A stretch of 40,521 nucleotides of DNA from Saprospiraceae bacterium (GTDB lineage: Bacteria; Bacteroidota; Bacteroidia; Chitinophagales; Saprospiraceae). Below, in pieces: positions 17,277 through 24,543 of the stretch. A program made the translations under genes and the position numbers. Within the stretch, counting starts at the first letter, position 1, and every line of letters starts with the position of its first letter. The notes under the pieces were generated by a model that was given only the letters and a program-made list of their open reading frames with translations, was not told where the DNA came from and did no database searches. The stretch covers positions 1 through 40,521 of the forward strand of contig JANQRV010000006.1 in assembly GCA_028284395.1 (NCBI GenBank), written 5' to 3'.

Positions 17277-18395
17277 TTATTCCTTTAATCTCGCCAGGGC
17301 ATTGACGGCTTCCTGGTTCTGCGGTTGTAGAGATAAAGATTTTTGATAAGCTTCGCGGGCAGCATCCTTTTGTTTCAACTGCTCGTAAGCACTTCCCAGC
17401 AAATTAAAAGTCGTAAAGAACCAAGGGATTTCGGAAATGCTAAGCTGCAGGACCTCGATAGCCGCTTCCGCTTGTCCGGTTTGAAGCAATTTTTTTCCCA
17501 AACGATTCAACTGTTCAACTGAGAAATCATACACCAACAAGTTTTTCTGCTGCTGCCGAAGTATCTTAAATTGCCGGACAGCAGCCTTCGCTCCGGACTC
17601 GGCAATAATGGGTGCCAACACTTCCGATATGGGCACCAGGGGCTCATTATTAGGTTGTTGACCGCGGAGAATTGATTTTAGGTACCTGGTCCCAATACCG
17701 TAGAGTGCCGGCTTCCCATCTGTTTTATCAATGGATGTGCCTCCCAAGATCCCGAGCAGCATCCCCTGATTGTCTACTACGGGGGAACCACTGGCTCCGG
17801 CTACCGGAAAGTCATCGGGGCGGGAAAACACGAATTTATTGCCTTCCAGTTCGATTACTTCCCCCTCGCCCGTGATACAATTTGGCGCGGGATAGGGACA
17901 ACTATACCAACGAATTTTTTCCCCCAATCGAATTGGTTTTTTACGGACATACAGGGGCCGAAGGTTTGGGGAAATGTACCGGGTACTGAAGACCAGCCAA
18001 TCCCGCTGCGTAATGGTCGCATCGTGCATTTCAATACTTTCCGTCGAGTCTGCATTTAACAAACGATCGATCCGTACCGTATCCGTCAGATTGTTTTTGG
18101 GATGCATCAACCATTTTTCCAAGCGGCCGTTGATATCTACTCGCTTCATATCCTTGGTTTTAGCTACCCAGAGAATGTGCTTGGCGGTGACGGCGAAAGT
18201 ATCTCTTTTATGGACAACCAAAAAACCGGTACCAGCGTAATCAAAAGAAGGATGAACATACTGTTCTCCTCCGCGGTACCATACTTCGTTGATCAAGGCA
18301 ATCGCAGGTTGCTCTGCTTGCAGCCGGTCGACGGGTTTACGCCCACAACTGGTCAGTAGAATAATCACCAGGCTTATATCAATCCACTTTTGCAT
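17277..18395 (-). CDS. Trypsin-like serine protease lipoprotein with C-terminal TPR repeats
   Basis: This 372-residue protein has a lipoprotein signal with lipobox LTSC (Cys17). The protease domain shows GTGFLV near 55, His73 in AVTAKHIL, a plausible Asp132 in QRDWLVFS, and Ser202 in GASGSPVVD. The triad looks complete, so the enzyme is probably active. From about 295 to the end are two TPR units (LLVYDFSVEQLNRLGKKLLQTGQAEAAIEVL; LLGSAYEQLKQKDAAREAYQKSL). It should sit in the periplasm, anchored to a membrane. TPRs may choose the substrate or dock a partner. It precedes the TonB receptor gene by 77 bp. Confidence 0.75.
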   Translation of the reverse strand: MQKWIDISLVIILLTSCGRKPVDRLQAEQPAIALINEVWYRGGEQYVHPSFDYAGTGFLVVHKRDTFAVTAKHILWVAKTKDMKRVDINGRLEKWLMHPKNNLTDTVRIDRLLNADSTESIEMHDATITQRDWLVFSTRYISPNLRPLYVRKKPIRLGEKIRWYSCPYPAPNCITGEGEVIELEGNKFVFSRPDDFPVAGASGSPVVDNQGMLLGILGGTSIDKTDGKPALYGIGTRYLKSILRGQQPNNEPLVPISEVLAPIIAESGAKAAVRQFKILRQQQKNLLVYDFSVEQLNRLGKKLLQTGQAEAAIEVLQLSISEIPWFFTTFNLLGSAYEQLKQKDAAREAYQKSLSLQPQNQEAVNALARLKE

Positions 18396-18421
18396 CTACT
18401 CAAATCTACGGAATGGTCAAT

Positions 18422-18452
18422 GCGGACGACCCGGATTTTCCGGATCGTCCGT
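18422..18452 (-). terminator. Strong hairpin after the Cys-rich gene
   Basis: A 13-14-bp stem with one C-A mismatch and a TTT loop: arms 18422-18435 and 18439-18452. On the minus strand it begins 15 bp past the stop of the Cys-rich gene, where a terminator is expected. No run of T follows it, so termination may be weak, or the hairpin may act in mRNA 3'-end protection. Confidence 0.55.
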
Positions 18453-18466
18453 CGGCAACGATCGGG

Positions 18467-18829
18467 CTATTCGCGGGTTGTAGGTGACTTGGGTTGATCA
18501 GTGACGAGGCTGGCAACTTTAGTCGAAGTCCCTTTTGTTTTTAGGCAAGCTGTTTTACAGCAGTCCGGTGGAAAAGGCTTGCAACAATCCGTCTTTTGAG
18601 CTACGGTCTTCGCCGCAGTTTTTTTACAACCACTAGAAGCAACCCCCAGTAAGGAGCTCGTGAAACTGGTGGTTGCTGTTGCAGCGCTGGCCTTGGCATC
18701 GGATTTGCAAATTTTCTCACAAACCTTTTTGGCAGCGGCAGAGCAACTGGCAGTCGATTGTGCCTGTAGGGCTACCCCAAAAAAGAAAAAGAACACCAAA
18801 GTGGCGGCTAAGTTGAATAATATTTTCAT
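18467..18829 (-). CDS. Small secreted cysteine-rich protein
   Basis: This 120-residue protein has a strong signal peptide (MKILFNLAATLVFFFFFGVALQAQ; cleavage near 24). The mature part, about 96 residues, contains nine Cys at 29, 37, 41, 68, 82, 83, 90, 91 and 95, including two CC pairs (DCCKPF, PDCCKTAC) and a CxxxxxxxCxxxC start. It is rich in Lys, Ala and Thr. I recognise no named family. The Cys spacing would suit metal binding or disulfide-based redox function, which is inference. It is divergent from the histidine kinase gene, whose sensor region is also Cys-rich. A row of four 11-bp repeats separates them, so regulation by that two-component pair is likely. Confidence 0.75.
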   Translation of the reverse strand: MKILFNLAATLVFFFFFGVALQAQSTASCSAAAKKVCEKICKSDAKASAATATTSFTSSLLGVASSGCKKTAAKTVAQKTDCCKPFPPDCCKTACLKTKGTSTKVASLVTDQPKSPTTRE

Positions 18830-18882
18830 GGTATAAATTTTGAATGCACTCAGAGTCGCTGAGCTACCGAAAAATGTCGAAA

Positions 18883-18890
18883 CAAAAATA
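18883..18890 (-). promoter_or_regulatory. Candidate -7 box of the Cys-rich gene
   Basis: The minus strand reads TATTTTTG, an exact match to the Bacteroidota -7 consensus TAnnTTTG. No -33 TTTG is seen at the usual distance. Instead the 11-bp repeat block begins 20 bp upstream, as in promoters where an OmpR-family activator replaces the upstream element. The leader would be about 45-55 nt and contains a small CTCAG/CTGAG hairpin. Confidence 0.5.
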
Positions 18891-18910
18891 GATTCAACAT
18901 TGCTTGGAAG

Positions 18911-18954
18911 CTGTTTTCCACTTGTTAGCTAGTTGTTAAATAGCTGTTAAACAT
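18911..18954. promoter_or_regulatory. Four tandem 11-bp direct repeats, candidate response-regulator operator
   Basis: Four consecutive 11-mers start at 18911, 18922, 18933 and 18944: CTGTTTTCCAC, TTGTTAGCTAG, TTGTTAAATAG and CTGTTAAACAT. They share YTGTT at the start of each unit. Direct repeats at one helical turn are the classic target of OmpR/PhoB winged-helix regulators, and such a regulator is encoded in the adjoining operon. The block sits 82 bp from the Cys-rich start codon and 84 bp from the kinase start codon, so it could control both. Confidence 0.65.
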
Positions 18955-19038
18955 TAGTCCTACAGATTTAGATTTTATTCCTTTGTTGAAGCAAGTCAAG
19001 TAATTGGCTCCCGGTTTAACCATTTTGAATAACAACCT

Positions 19039-20268
19039 ATGGATCGGAAAATCATCAACATCATCATTGCAGCCTCCAGTCTGGCGCTGGTGGCCTTGAT
19101 TTTTCTACAGGCGAGATGGATGTGGCAGGCGCGCAAGCAGATCGAAGCGCAATTTGATGAAAAAGTCAGTATGGCAGTGTGCAGCGCCGTGGAAAAATTG
19201 GGCGGTAGCCCTCAATGCAGTGCTTTGCGAAGCACCTGTGCTATTTCTACCCCCTCTACCTGCAACGTTACGCTGGAAAATATTTTTGCCACGCCGGAGT
19301 TCGATGAAGCGCTCCGTGAGTCGCTGACTTTCTATAAGGTCGATCTCGACTACGAAATCCAGGTCCACCATAAGACAATCTTTGACAGTCCCATATTACC
19401 GGCGAACTGCTGTGGTCTCAAACCCATTATGGCCAATGACAATCATTATTTAAGTCTGAATTTCCCGGGGAAGAATGTTTATTTTTTCAAGAAAATGTGG
19501 TTTATGACCTCGGCTTCCATTTTGATCATTTTGGTCATAACCTCGGTTTTTGTCATGGCCAATTACGCGCTGATCAGGCAAAAGCAGATGATGGAGATCA
19601 ATAAGGAATTTTTCAATAACATGGCCCACGAATTCCGTACCCCCATTACCAACATCTCCCTAGCTACCAGTTTATTGGGCAAAAAACAAGCCGAATTGCA
19701 GGGCAACCGATACCTGGGCATCGTCAACAAGGAGAGTCAGCACCTGATGGAACAAGTCAATCGCATATTGGATTTTGCCACCCTGGAAAAAGGTTCTTAT
19801 CCATTGAAAAAAGAAGACATTGACTTGCGCCGGTTGATCACTGAAATTGTGGACAGCATGGACCTTCAACTCAAAGCGCGCCGGGCCAAGGTAAAGATCG
19901 ATCTCGACGACGCCCCGATCCCCATTTATGGCGACCGGTTGCATTTGGGCAATTCCATCAAGAACCTTATTGACAATGCTCTGAAACACAATACGGAAGA
20001 CCCCAACATCAGCATTCAGGTGGTGCAGAAAGAGACGGGAATATCTCTCCGCGTCGAAGACGACGGCAAAGGCATCGAGCAGGGTGACCAGGCCTTCATT
20101 TTCGATCAGTTTTACCGATCAAAAAAACCAAATAGTTTCCAAAGTAAGGGCTTCGGAATGGGGTTGGCCTACGTCAAGAAGATCGTTGAACTTCACCAAG
20201 GTACCATCCAGGTGTTCAGTGAGTTGGGGCGAGGAACCCGTTTTGACGTATTCTTACCGGCCACTTAA
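19039..20268 (+). CDS. Sensor histidine kinase with cysteine-bearing periplasmic domain
   Basis: This 409-residue inner-membrane kinase has a membrane helix at about 7-27, a periplasmic sensor at about 30-152, and a second helix at 153-178. HisKA (phospho-His197 in NNMAHEFRTP) and a HATPase_c domain follow: N box GNSIKNLIDNALKHN, G1 VEDDGKGIEQGD, F box FDQFYRSKKP, G2 GFGMGLAYVKKIV. The sensor carries six Cys: 48, 60, 67, 75 and the vicinal pair 124/125, unusual for a periplasmic sensor of this size. I infer sensing of metal or thiol state. It is followed after 13 bp by its response regulator and is divergent from the Cys-rich secreted protein. Confidence 0.9.
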   Translation: MDRKIINIIIAASSLALVALIFLQARWMWQARKQIEAQFDEKVSMAVCSAVEKLGGSPQCSALRSTCAISTPSTCNVTLENIFATPEFDEALRESLTFYKVDLDYEIQVHHKTIFDSPILPANCCGLKPIMANDNHYLSLNFPGKNVYFFKKMWFMTSASILIILVITSVFVMANYALIRQKQMMEINKEFFNNMAHEFRTPITNISLATSLLGKKQAELQGNRYLGIVNKESQHLMEQVNRILDFATLEKGSYPLKKEDIDLRRLITEIVDSMDLQLKARRAKVKIDLDDAPIPIYGDRLHLGNSIKNLIDNALKHNTEDPNISIQVVQKETGISLRVEDDGKGIEQGDQAFIFDQFYRSKKPNSFQSKGFGMGLAYVKKIVELHQGTIQVFSELGRGTRFDVFLPAT

Positions 20269-20281
20269 ACCTTCTAAACCC

Positions 20282-20989
20282 ATGACGCAGATGCATGACA
20301 AGCAAAACATCCTGATTGTAGAGGACGACCTGGACCTGGGCTTTCTCCTAATGGAATACCTCGAAACGGAGGGTTTTCGGGTAAAACTGTGTCGCGAAGG
20401 TATGTCAGCCTGGCAATATTTCAAGAAAGAAAGATTTGACCTTTGTATACTTGACATAATGGTACCCAAATTGGACGGATTTAACTTTGCGCAACGAATC
20501 CGGGAATGTACCAATCAAACCCCTTTTCTTTTCCTTACAGCGAGATCCCTAAAGGAAGACAAGCTCCGTGGATACGAGTTGGGTGCCGAAGACTACATCA
20601 CCAAACCTTTCGATGAAGAAGAACTATTGTGCAAAATAAAGGTGATCCTCAGGAGAAATCAAATCTCTGAAGAAGCCAACTGGCCCACTACTTTTCAAAT
20701 CGGTGAATACTTCTTTGATTACAATCGGCAGGAGCTTTCCTTTCGCGGCAAGGTCAGCCGCATTACCGAGAAGGAAACGGAAATTCTACGCTTGCTTTGC
20801 CTGAATCAGAACCAGATTCTCAGGCGGGACGATGCAGTGGAAAAGATTTATGGAAAGCGCGATTATTTTCTCGGTCGTAGTTTTGATGTCTTCATATCCA
20901 GAATCCGCAAGTTGCTCAAAGAAGATCCGAGCATCAATATTGAAAATGTTTTTCGGGTCGGCTTTATTCTAAATGTAGCTACGGATTAA
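20282..20989 (+). CDS. OmpR-family response regulator
   Basis: I start at the ATG at 20282 (MTQMHDKQNILIVEDD), 13 bp after the kinase stop; the longer frame only overlaps the kinase. The 235-residue protein has a receiver domain with acidic pair ED at 14-15, phospho-Asp58 (LCILDIMVPKLDG), Thr in FLTARS and Lys in DYITKPFD. A winged-helix DNA-binding domain follows (about 140-235: RITEKETEILRLLC, RSFDVFISRIRKLLKEDP, VFRVGFIL). It should be phosphorylated by the adjacent kinase. The 11-bp direct repeats upstream of the kinase have the spacing expected for its binding site. Confidence 0.92.
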   Translation: MTQMHDKQNILIVEDDLDLGFLLMEYLETEGFRVKLCREGMSAWQYFKKERFDLCILDIMVPKLDGFNFAQRIRECTNQTPFLFLTARSLKEDKLRGYELGAEDYITKPFDEEELLCKIKVILRRNQISEEANWPTTFQIGEYFFDYNRQELSFRGKVSRITEKETEILRLLCLNQNQILRRDDAVEKIYGKRDYFLGRSFDVFISRIRKLLKEDPSINIENVFRVGFILNVATD

Positions 20990-21001
20990 TAGTAGATCGA
21001 G

Positions 21002-21619
21002 CTACCCCTGCTTACAGCGAATGCCAATTTTGTTCTCCACTCGAATGATTTCCTTATGTTTGATGTTTTCGTTGGGTAAGCAAACAAACTGCTTCAGTTT
21101 TTTGCGGTGTTTTTTGGTAATTCCTTTCAAAGACTTCAGGCTGTTGTCGCAACAATATACTTCAGATAGATTGGTCAATTCCCGCAATGGCTTTAGTGAC
21201 TTAATCCGATTGCCCTGAACGTACAACTTATTGAGGTTTTTCAAGGATTCGGCTCCTTTCAAATCCTTCAGATCATTGTTAAAAAGGAACAAACCTTGCA
21301 AAGCCGTCAGGGATTTCAGTTCTTCGGTCGTCGTCAATCGATGATAGGACAAAATCAAAACGGTGACTTGGTTCAGCCCCTTTAACCCCGACGTATTCGT
21401 TAATTCAAAGCTCATACTGGGAAAATCAGCCCGGGGACCGGCGAAACGCAGGACCGCCGTTGAAAATAACTCCTCGAACTCCGACTCATCGGGAATGGCA
21501 GTAACGGCTCCTTTGTTAAAGAATGCCTCATTATAAGCCTTCTTCCATTGGTCCTCCAAATTATTCCACCACTGAATTGGATCTTGTATTTCTCTTGTTG
21601 TATCTGTTTTAGAAGCCAT
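21002..21619 (-). CDS. Leucine-rich repeat protein, cytoplasmic
   Basis: This 205-residue protein has no signal peptide. The N-terminal about 80 residues (WWNNLEDQWKKAYNEAFF) are a helical cap I do not recognise by name. Residues about 85-175 are four to five short LRR units of the LxxLxxLxLxxNxLxxL kind (TALQGLFLFNNDLKDLKG, KNLNKLYVQGNRIKSLKP, TNLSEVYCCDNSLKSLKG). The tail is basic. LRR units give a protein-binding surface; the partner is unknown. It lies about 80 bp downstream of the tail-collar gene on the same strand and converges with the response regulator gene. Confidence 0.75.
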   Translation of the reverse strand: MASKTDTTREIQDPIQWWNNLEDQWKKAYNEAFFNKGAVTAIPDESEFEELFSTAVLRFAGPRADFPSMSFELTNTSGLKGLNQVTVLILSYHRLTTTEELKSLTALQGLFLFNNDLKDLKGAESLKNLNKLYVQGNRIKSLKPLRELTNLSEVYCCDNSLKSLKGITKKHRKKLKQFVCLPNENIKHKEIIRVENKIGIRCKQG

Positions 21620-21697
21620 TGAGGAAATTTAGGGAAACCCGAACTCCTTTTCTCTTATAAGACCTCAGAAAAAAGAGGCGTCCGGGAATTAATTGTT

Positions 21698-22282
21698 CTA
21701 ACTGCGGCTGGGATAAATGCCCACCAGCGCAATGATGTAATTCAACGCAATAGAAGGTTGCATATTCGAATGTGCTTGGCCACTACCGGAGTTTTCAACC
21801 GAAACTTGCACCCGTAAACCACTGGTATCGATGGTTCCATCGTGCATTGAAGTGAGATGATCCGGCAAGTTAGTACTGTATAATTTAGTGCTATCGGGCT
21901 CAGCTATCGAATTATTGGCTGGATCCGTAGTATTGGCATCTTCCAGGCTGGTCATTAACCGGGCTTTGCCGGACAGGTTACCCGTCGCAGCATGCGTATG
22001 AGCCGGTAGTTGGTTTACGGAAAGTGTAACTTCTTCCGAACCAGACTTTTCTCCGATGCGATGGTTACGCAACCCCGGGCCTTGTCCAAACCCAATGGGC
22101 GTCCGACCTCTTAAGTCGGGCAATGCAAAGGTGGTGCGGCCATCGCCACCATAGATGGTACCCAGTAGAGAAAACAAGGCCTGGTGCTCGGCAATACTCA
22201 ATAACTGTCCGTGGCAAAACGCCCATCCACGCGGAGGAAAGTTGCCTCCAAAAATTAGAATTTGTCCAATAAATGGCTCCAT
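21698..22282 (-). CDS. Phage tail collar domain protein (microcystin-dependent protein-like)
   Basis: This 194-residue protein starts with the family signature MEPFIGQILIFGGNFPPRGWAFCHGQLLSI, then LFSLLGTIYGGDGRTTFALPDLRGRTPIGFGQGPG (tail collar). It continues with VTLSVNQLPAHTH and ends QPSIALNYIIALVGIYP. The layout matches bacterial tail-collar proteins found outside prophages. In other Bacteroidota these genes often occur in groups of two or three; here there is one. No other phage gene is near. Its role is unknown, possibly part of a secreted or tail-like structure. Confidence 0.85.
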   Translation of the reverse strand: MEPFIGQILIFGGNFPPRGWAFCHGQLLSIAEHQALFSLLGTIYGGDGRTTFALPDLRGRTPIGFGQGPGLRNHRIGEKSGSEEVTLSVNQLPAHTHAATGNLSGKARLMTSLEDANTTDPANNSIAEPDSTKLYSTNLPDHLTSMHDGTIDTSGLRVQVSVENSGSGQAHSNMQPSIALNYIIALVGIYPSRS

Positions 22283-22381
22283 ACGGTTTAGGTTTTCAGA
22301 TGTTTAAAGAAGAATAATTTGCTATAAAAGTAACTTATTTTCAGAGAAAAATATTTTTTAATACCTTGCTTTAGAGGTTGT

Positions 22382-22398
22382 TTAAATTCAGAATTTAA
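22382..22398. promoter_or_regulatory. 17-bp palindrome, candidate operator upstream of the DUF1080-sulfatase pair
   Basis: TTAAATTC and GAATTTAA flank a single A, a perfect inverted repeat of 8 bp per arm. It lies 47 bp upstream of the DUF1080 ATG and 100 bp upstream of the divergent tail-collar ATG, where a dimeric regulator could act. It is AT-rich, so chance occurrence is possible. Confidence 0.35.
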
Positions 22399-22445
22399 GC
22401 AGCCCTTAGACGACGTCATTACGAAACTGAAATTTTCAATACAAG

Positions 22446-23174
22446 ATGAAAAAAGCTACCTTATTCCTACTTTTTTGCGCTGGCACGCTCCTTTGGAATT
22501 GCTCTCCCAAAGTCACCAGCACCACCGATAATTCCTCTTTAAATATGCTGACCTCCGCGGAGAAAAAGGACGGCTGGCAATTGCTCTTCGACGGAAAAAC
22601 TACCAATGGTTGGAGGAACTACAATAGCCCCAACATCAGTGACGGCTGGATCGTTGAAGACGGAGCACTCGCACTGGTACCGGGAAAAAAAGGAGGAGAC
22701 ATCATTACCGACAAGGCATACGAAAACTACGAATTGCAATTGGAATGGAAAATATCCAAATGTGGGAACAGCGGCATTATGTACGGTGTCAAAGAAAGTA
22801 AAGAGTTGGCAAAAGTTTGGCATACCGGTCCCGAAATGCAGGTCCTGGACAATACCTGCCATCCCGATGCCAAAATCAAAACCCATCGTGCCGGTGATCT
22901 CTACGACATGATATCCTGCAGTGAAGAAACCGTTTTGCCGGCCGGCCAATGGAACAAGGTTCGACTCATCATTGACAATGGAAAAGTAGAGCATTGGCTC
23001 AACGGTAAGAAGGTTGTCTCCTTCGAAATGTTTACCGATGAATGGAATGCCATGATCGCCAAAAGCAAATTCAAGGATAAAAAGAGCTTTGGCCAGATCA
23101 GAAAAGGGCACATCTCTTTGCAGGACCACAGTGATAAAGTATGGTATCGCAATATCAAAATTCGTGAGCTTTGA
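22446..23174 (+). CDS. DUF1080 (3-keto-disaccharide hydrolase type) lipoprotein
   Basis: This 242-residue protein has a lipoprotein signal (MKKATLFLLFCAGTLLWNC, Cys19). Residues about 40-240 are one DUF1080 domain: GWQLLFDGKTTNGWRNYN, SDGWIVEDGALALVPGKKGGDIIT, YENYELQLEWKISKCGNSGIMYGV, and the closing ISLQDHSDKVWYRNIKIREL. Family knowledge: the LamG-like fold, with some members cleaving 3-keto-glycosides; others may only bind sugar. It should be anchored in the envelope. The next gene, a sulfatase, starts within its stop codon (TTGA overlap), so the two are translationally coupled and likely act on one sulfated or oxidised carbohydrate. Confidence 0.88.
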   Translation: MKKATLFLLFCAGTLLWNCSPKVTSTTDNSSLNMLTSAEKKDGWQLLFDGKTTNGWRNYNSPNISDGWIVEDGALALVPGKKGGDIITDKAYENYELQLEWKISKCGNSGIMYGVKESKELAKVWHTGPEMQVLDNTCHPDAKIKTHRAGDLYDMISCSEETVLPAGQWNKVRLIIDNGKVEHWLNGKKVVSFEMFTDEWNAMIAKSKFKDKKSFGQIRKGHISLQDHSDKVWYRNIKIREL

Positions 23175-24514
23175 TACCCGCAACGCGAATCTTGCCGTGG
23201 ATAATCTGGACGGTATTATTGCTTCCGAGCTGTCAGAAAACCAAGTCCTCCAATCAGGATGAACGTCCCCCCAACTTCATCCTGATCATGGCTGATGACC
23301 TGGGGTATGGCGGCATTGGTTGTTTCGGCAATGAGGAAATCCAGACTCCTCATTTGGATCGGATGGCGTCGGAAGGAATTAAGTTCACCAACTACTACGC
23401 CAACAGCACCGTTTGCACCCCAACGCGCGCCGCCATGATGACCGGCCGATACCAACAAAGATCGGGAATGGAAGGCGTCATCTACGTCCGGGGAAAAACC
23501 CGGGATTTAGGCATGGCTCCTTCGGAAGTGACCATAGCCGAAGCCCTTAAAGAAAGGGGGTACGCTACCGGCATCATGGGTAAATGGCACCTTGGCTACA
23601 AAAAAGAATTCTTCCCGGTGAACCAGGGTTTCGATGAATTCCACGGCTACGTAAGCGGCAACATTGATTTCCATACGCACTACGACAATGCCGGCATTTA
23701 CGATTGGTGGCACAACCTGGATTCAATCGCCGAGGAGGGCTATGTCACCGATCTGATAACAAAACACTCCGTAGATTTTATCGAGACCCATCAAGACCGC
23801 CCCTTCTTTCTCTACATTCCGCACGAGGCACCGCATTGCCCATTCCAGGGACGCAATGACCCGGGTTATCGTTTTCCGGGAGAAAAATTTCCTTATTACG
23901 GCATCGTCGATGATAAAGACCGTGCGTACATCGAAATGGTCGAGGTGATGGACGAAGGTATTGGCGAACTGTTTGCCACCCTAAAAAGACTGAATCTGGA
24001 GGAAAACACCTTAGTGGTGTTTGTCTCGGACAATGGAGCCGAACAGCACTACGGGCATAACGGTGGTTTAAGGGGATGGAAGCTCAACCTCTTCGAAGGG
24101 GGCATTCGCGTACCGGGAATTGCCTGGTGGAAAGGGAAGATACAGCCGGCTGTCTCTCAAGAGATCGTCATGAGTTTTGATTGGATGCCGACCTTTTTAG
24201 CGCTTTCGAATGCTCCGGACATCGCAAATTTGGCACTGGATGGCATCGATCTATCCGCACACCTGCTTCGGGAACAACCCCTGGTCGATCGTCCCTTGTT
24301 TTGGAAATACCGAAAACAAAAAGCCATTAGGGATGGAAAATGGAAACTCGTAGTCGATGAAGAAAAGGGCCGGTTTTTATTCGATTTAAGCGAAGATCTA
24401 CGAGAAGAGAAGAATTTGGCGGACCAACAAACCGCTGTGGCAGAAACCATGGAGGACCAACTAACAAAATGGTATACGGAAGTATCGGGCAACCGGGAAA
24501 TGGTTACCAATTAA
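23171..24514 (+). CDS. Sulfatase lipoprotein (formylglycine type), TTG start
   Basis: The start codon is TTG at 23171, overlapping the DUF1080 stop. It is supported because the lipoprotein signal (ILPWIIWTVLLLPSC, Cys21) lies directly after it, and the first downstream Met is already inside the catalytic domain. The 447-residue product shows PNFILIMADDLGYGGIGCFG (metal-binding DD at 42-43). The sulfatase signature is VCTPTRAAMMTGR, with Cys82 as the residue converted to formylglycine. Further motifs are GKWHLG and VFVSDNGAEQHYGHNGGLRGWK. It should cleave sulfate esters, probably from a glycan, in the envelope. No formylglycine-generating enzyme is in the window. Confidence 0.9.
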   Translation: MIPATRILPWIIWTVLLLPSCQKTKSSNQDERPPNFILIMADDLGYGGIGCFGNEEIQTPHLDRMASEGIKFTNYYANSTVCTPTRAAMMTGRYQQRSGMEGVIYVRGKTRDLGMAPSEVTIAEALKERGYATGIMGKWHLGYKKEFFPVNQGFDEFHGYVSGNIDFHTHYDNAGIYDWWHNLDSIAEEGYVTDLITKHSVDFIETHQDRPFFLYIPHEAPHCPFQGRNDPGYRFPGEKFPYYGIVDDKDRAYIEMVEVMDEGIGELFATLKRLNLEENTLVVFVSDNGAEQHYGHNGGLRGWKLNLFEGGIRVPGIAWWKGKIQPAVSQEIVMSFDWMPTFLALSNAPDIANLALDGIDLSAHLLREQPLVDRPLFWKYRKQKAIRDGKWKLVVDEEKGRFLFDLSEDLREEKNLADQQTAVAETMEDQLTKWYTEVSGNREMVTN

Positions 24515-24543
24515 TTGGAAAATACTTCAATAATTCCGGCGGA

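Noticed and set aside
21698..22282. Prophage remnant suggested by the tail-collar protein
   Set aside because: No integrase, capsid, terminase or attachment repeats nearby; such proteins are common outside prophages.
22539..23183. 214-codon minus-strand frame opposite the DUF1080 gene
   Set aside because: Antisense shadow of a recognised domain protein with no independent support.
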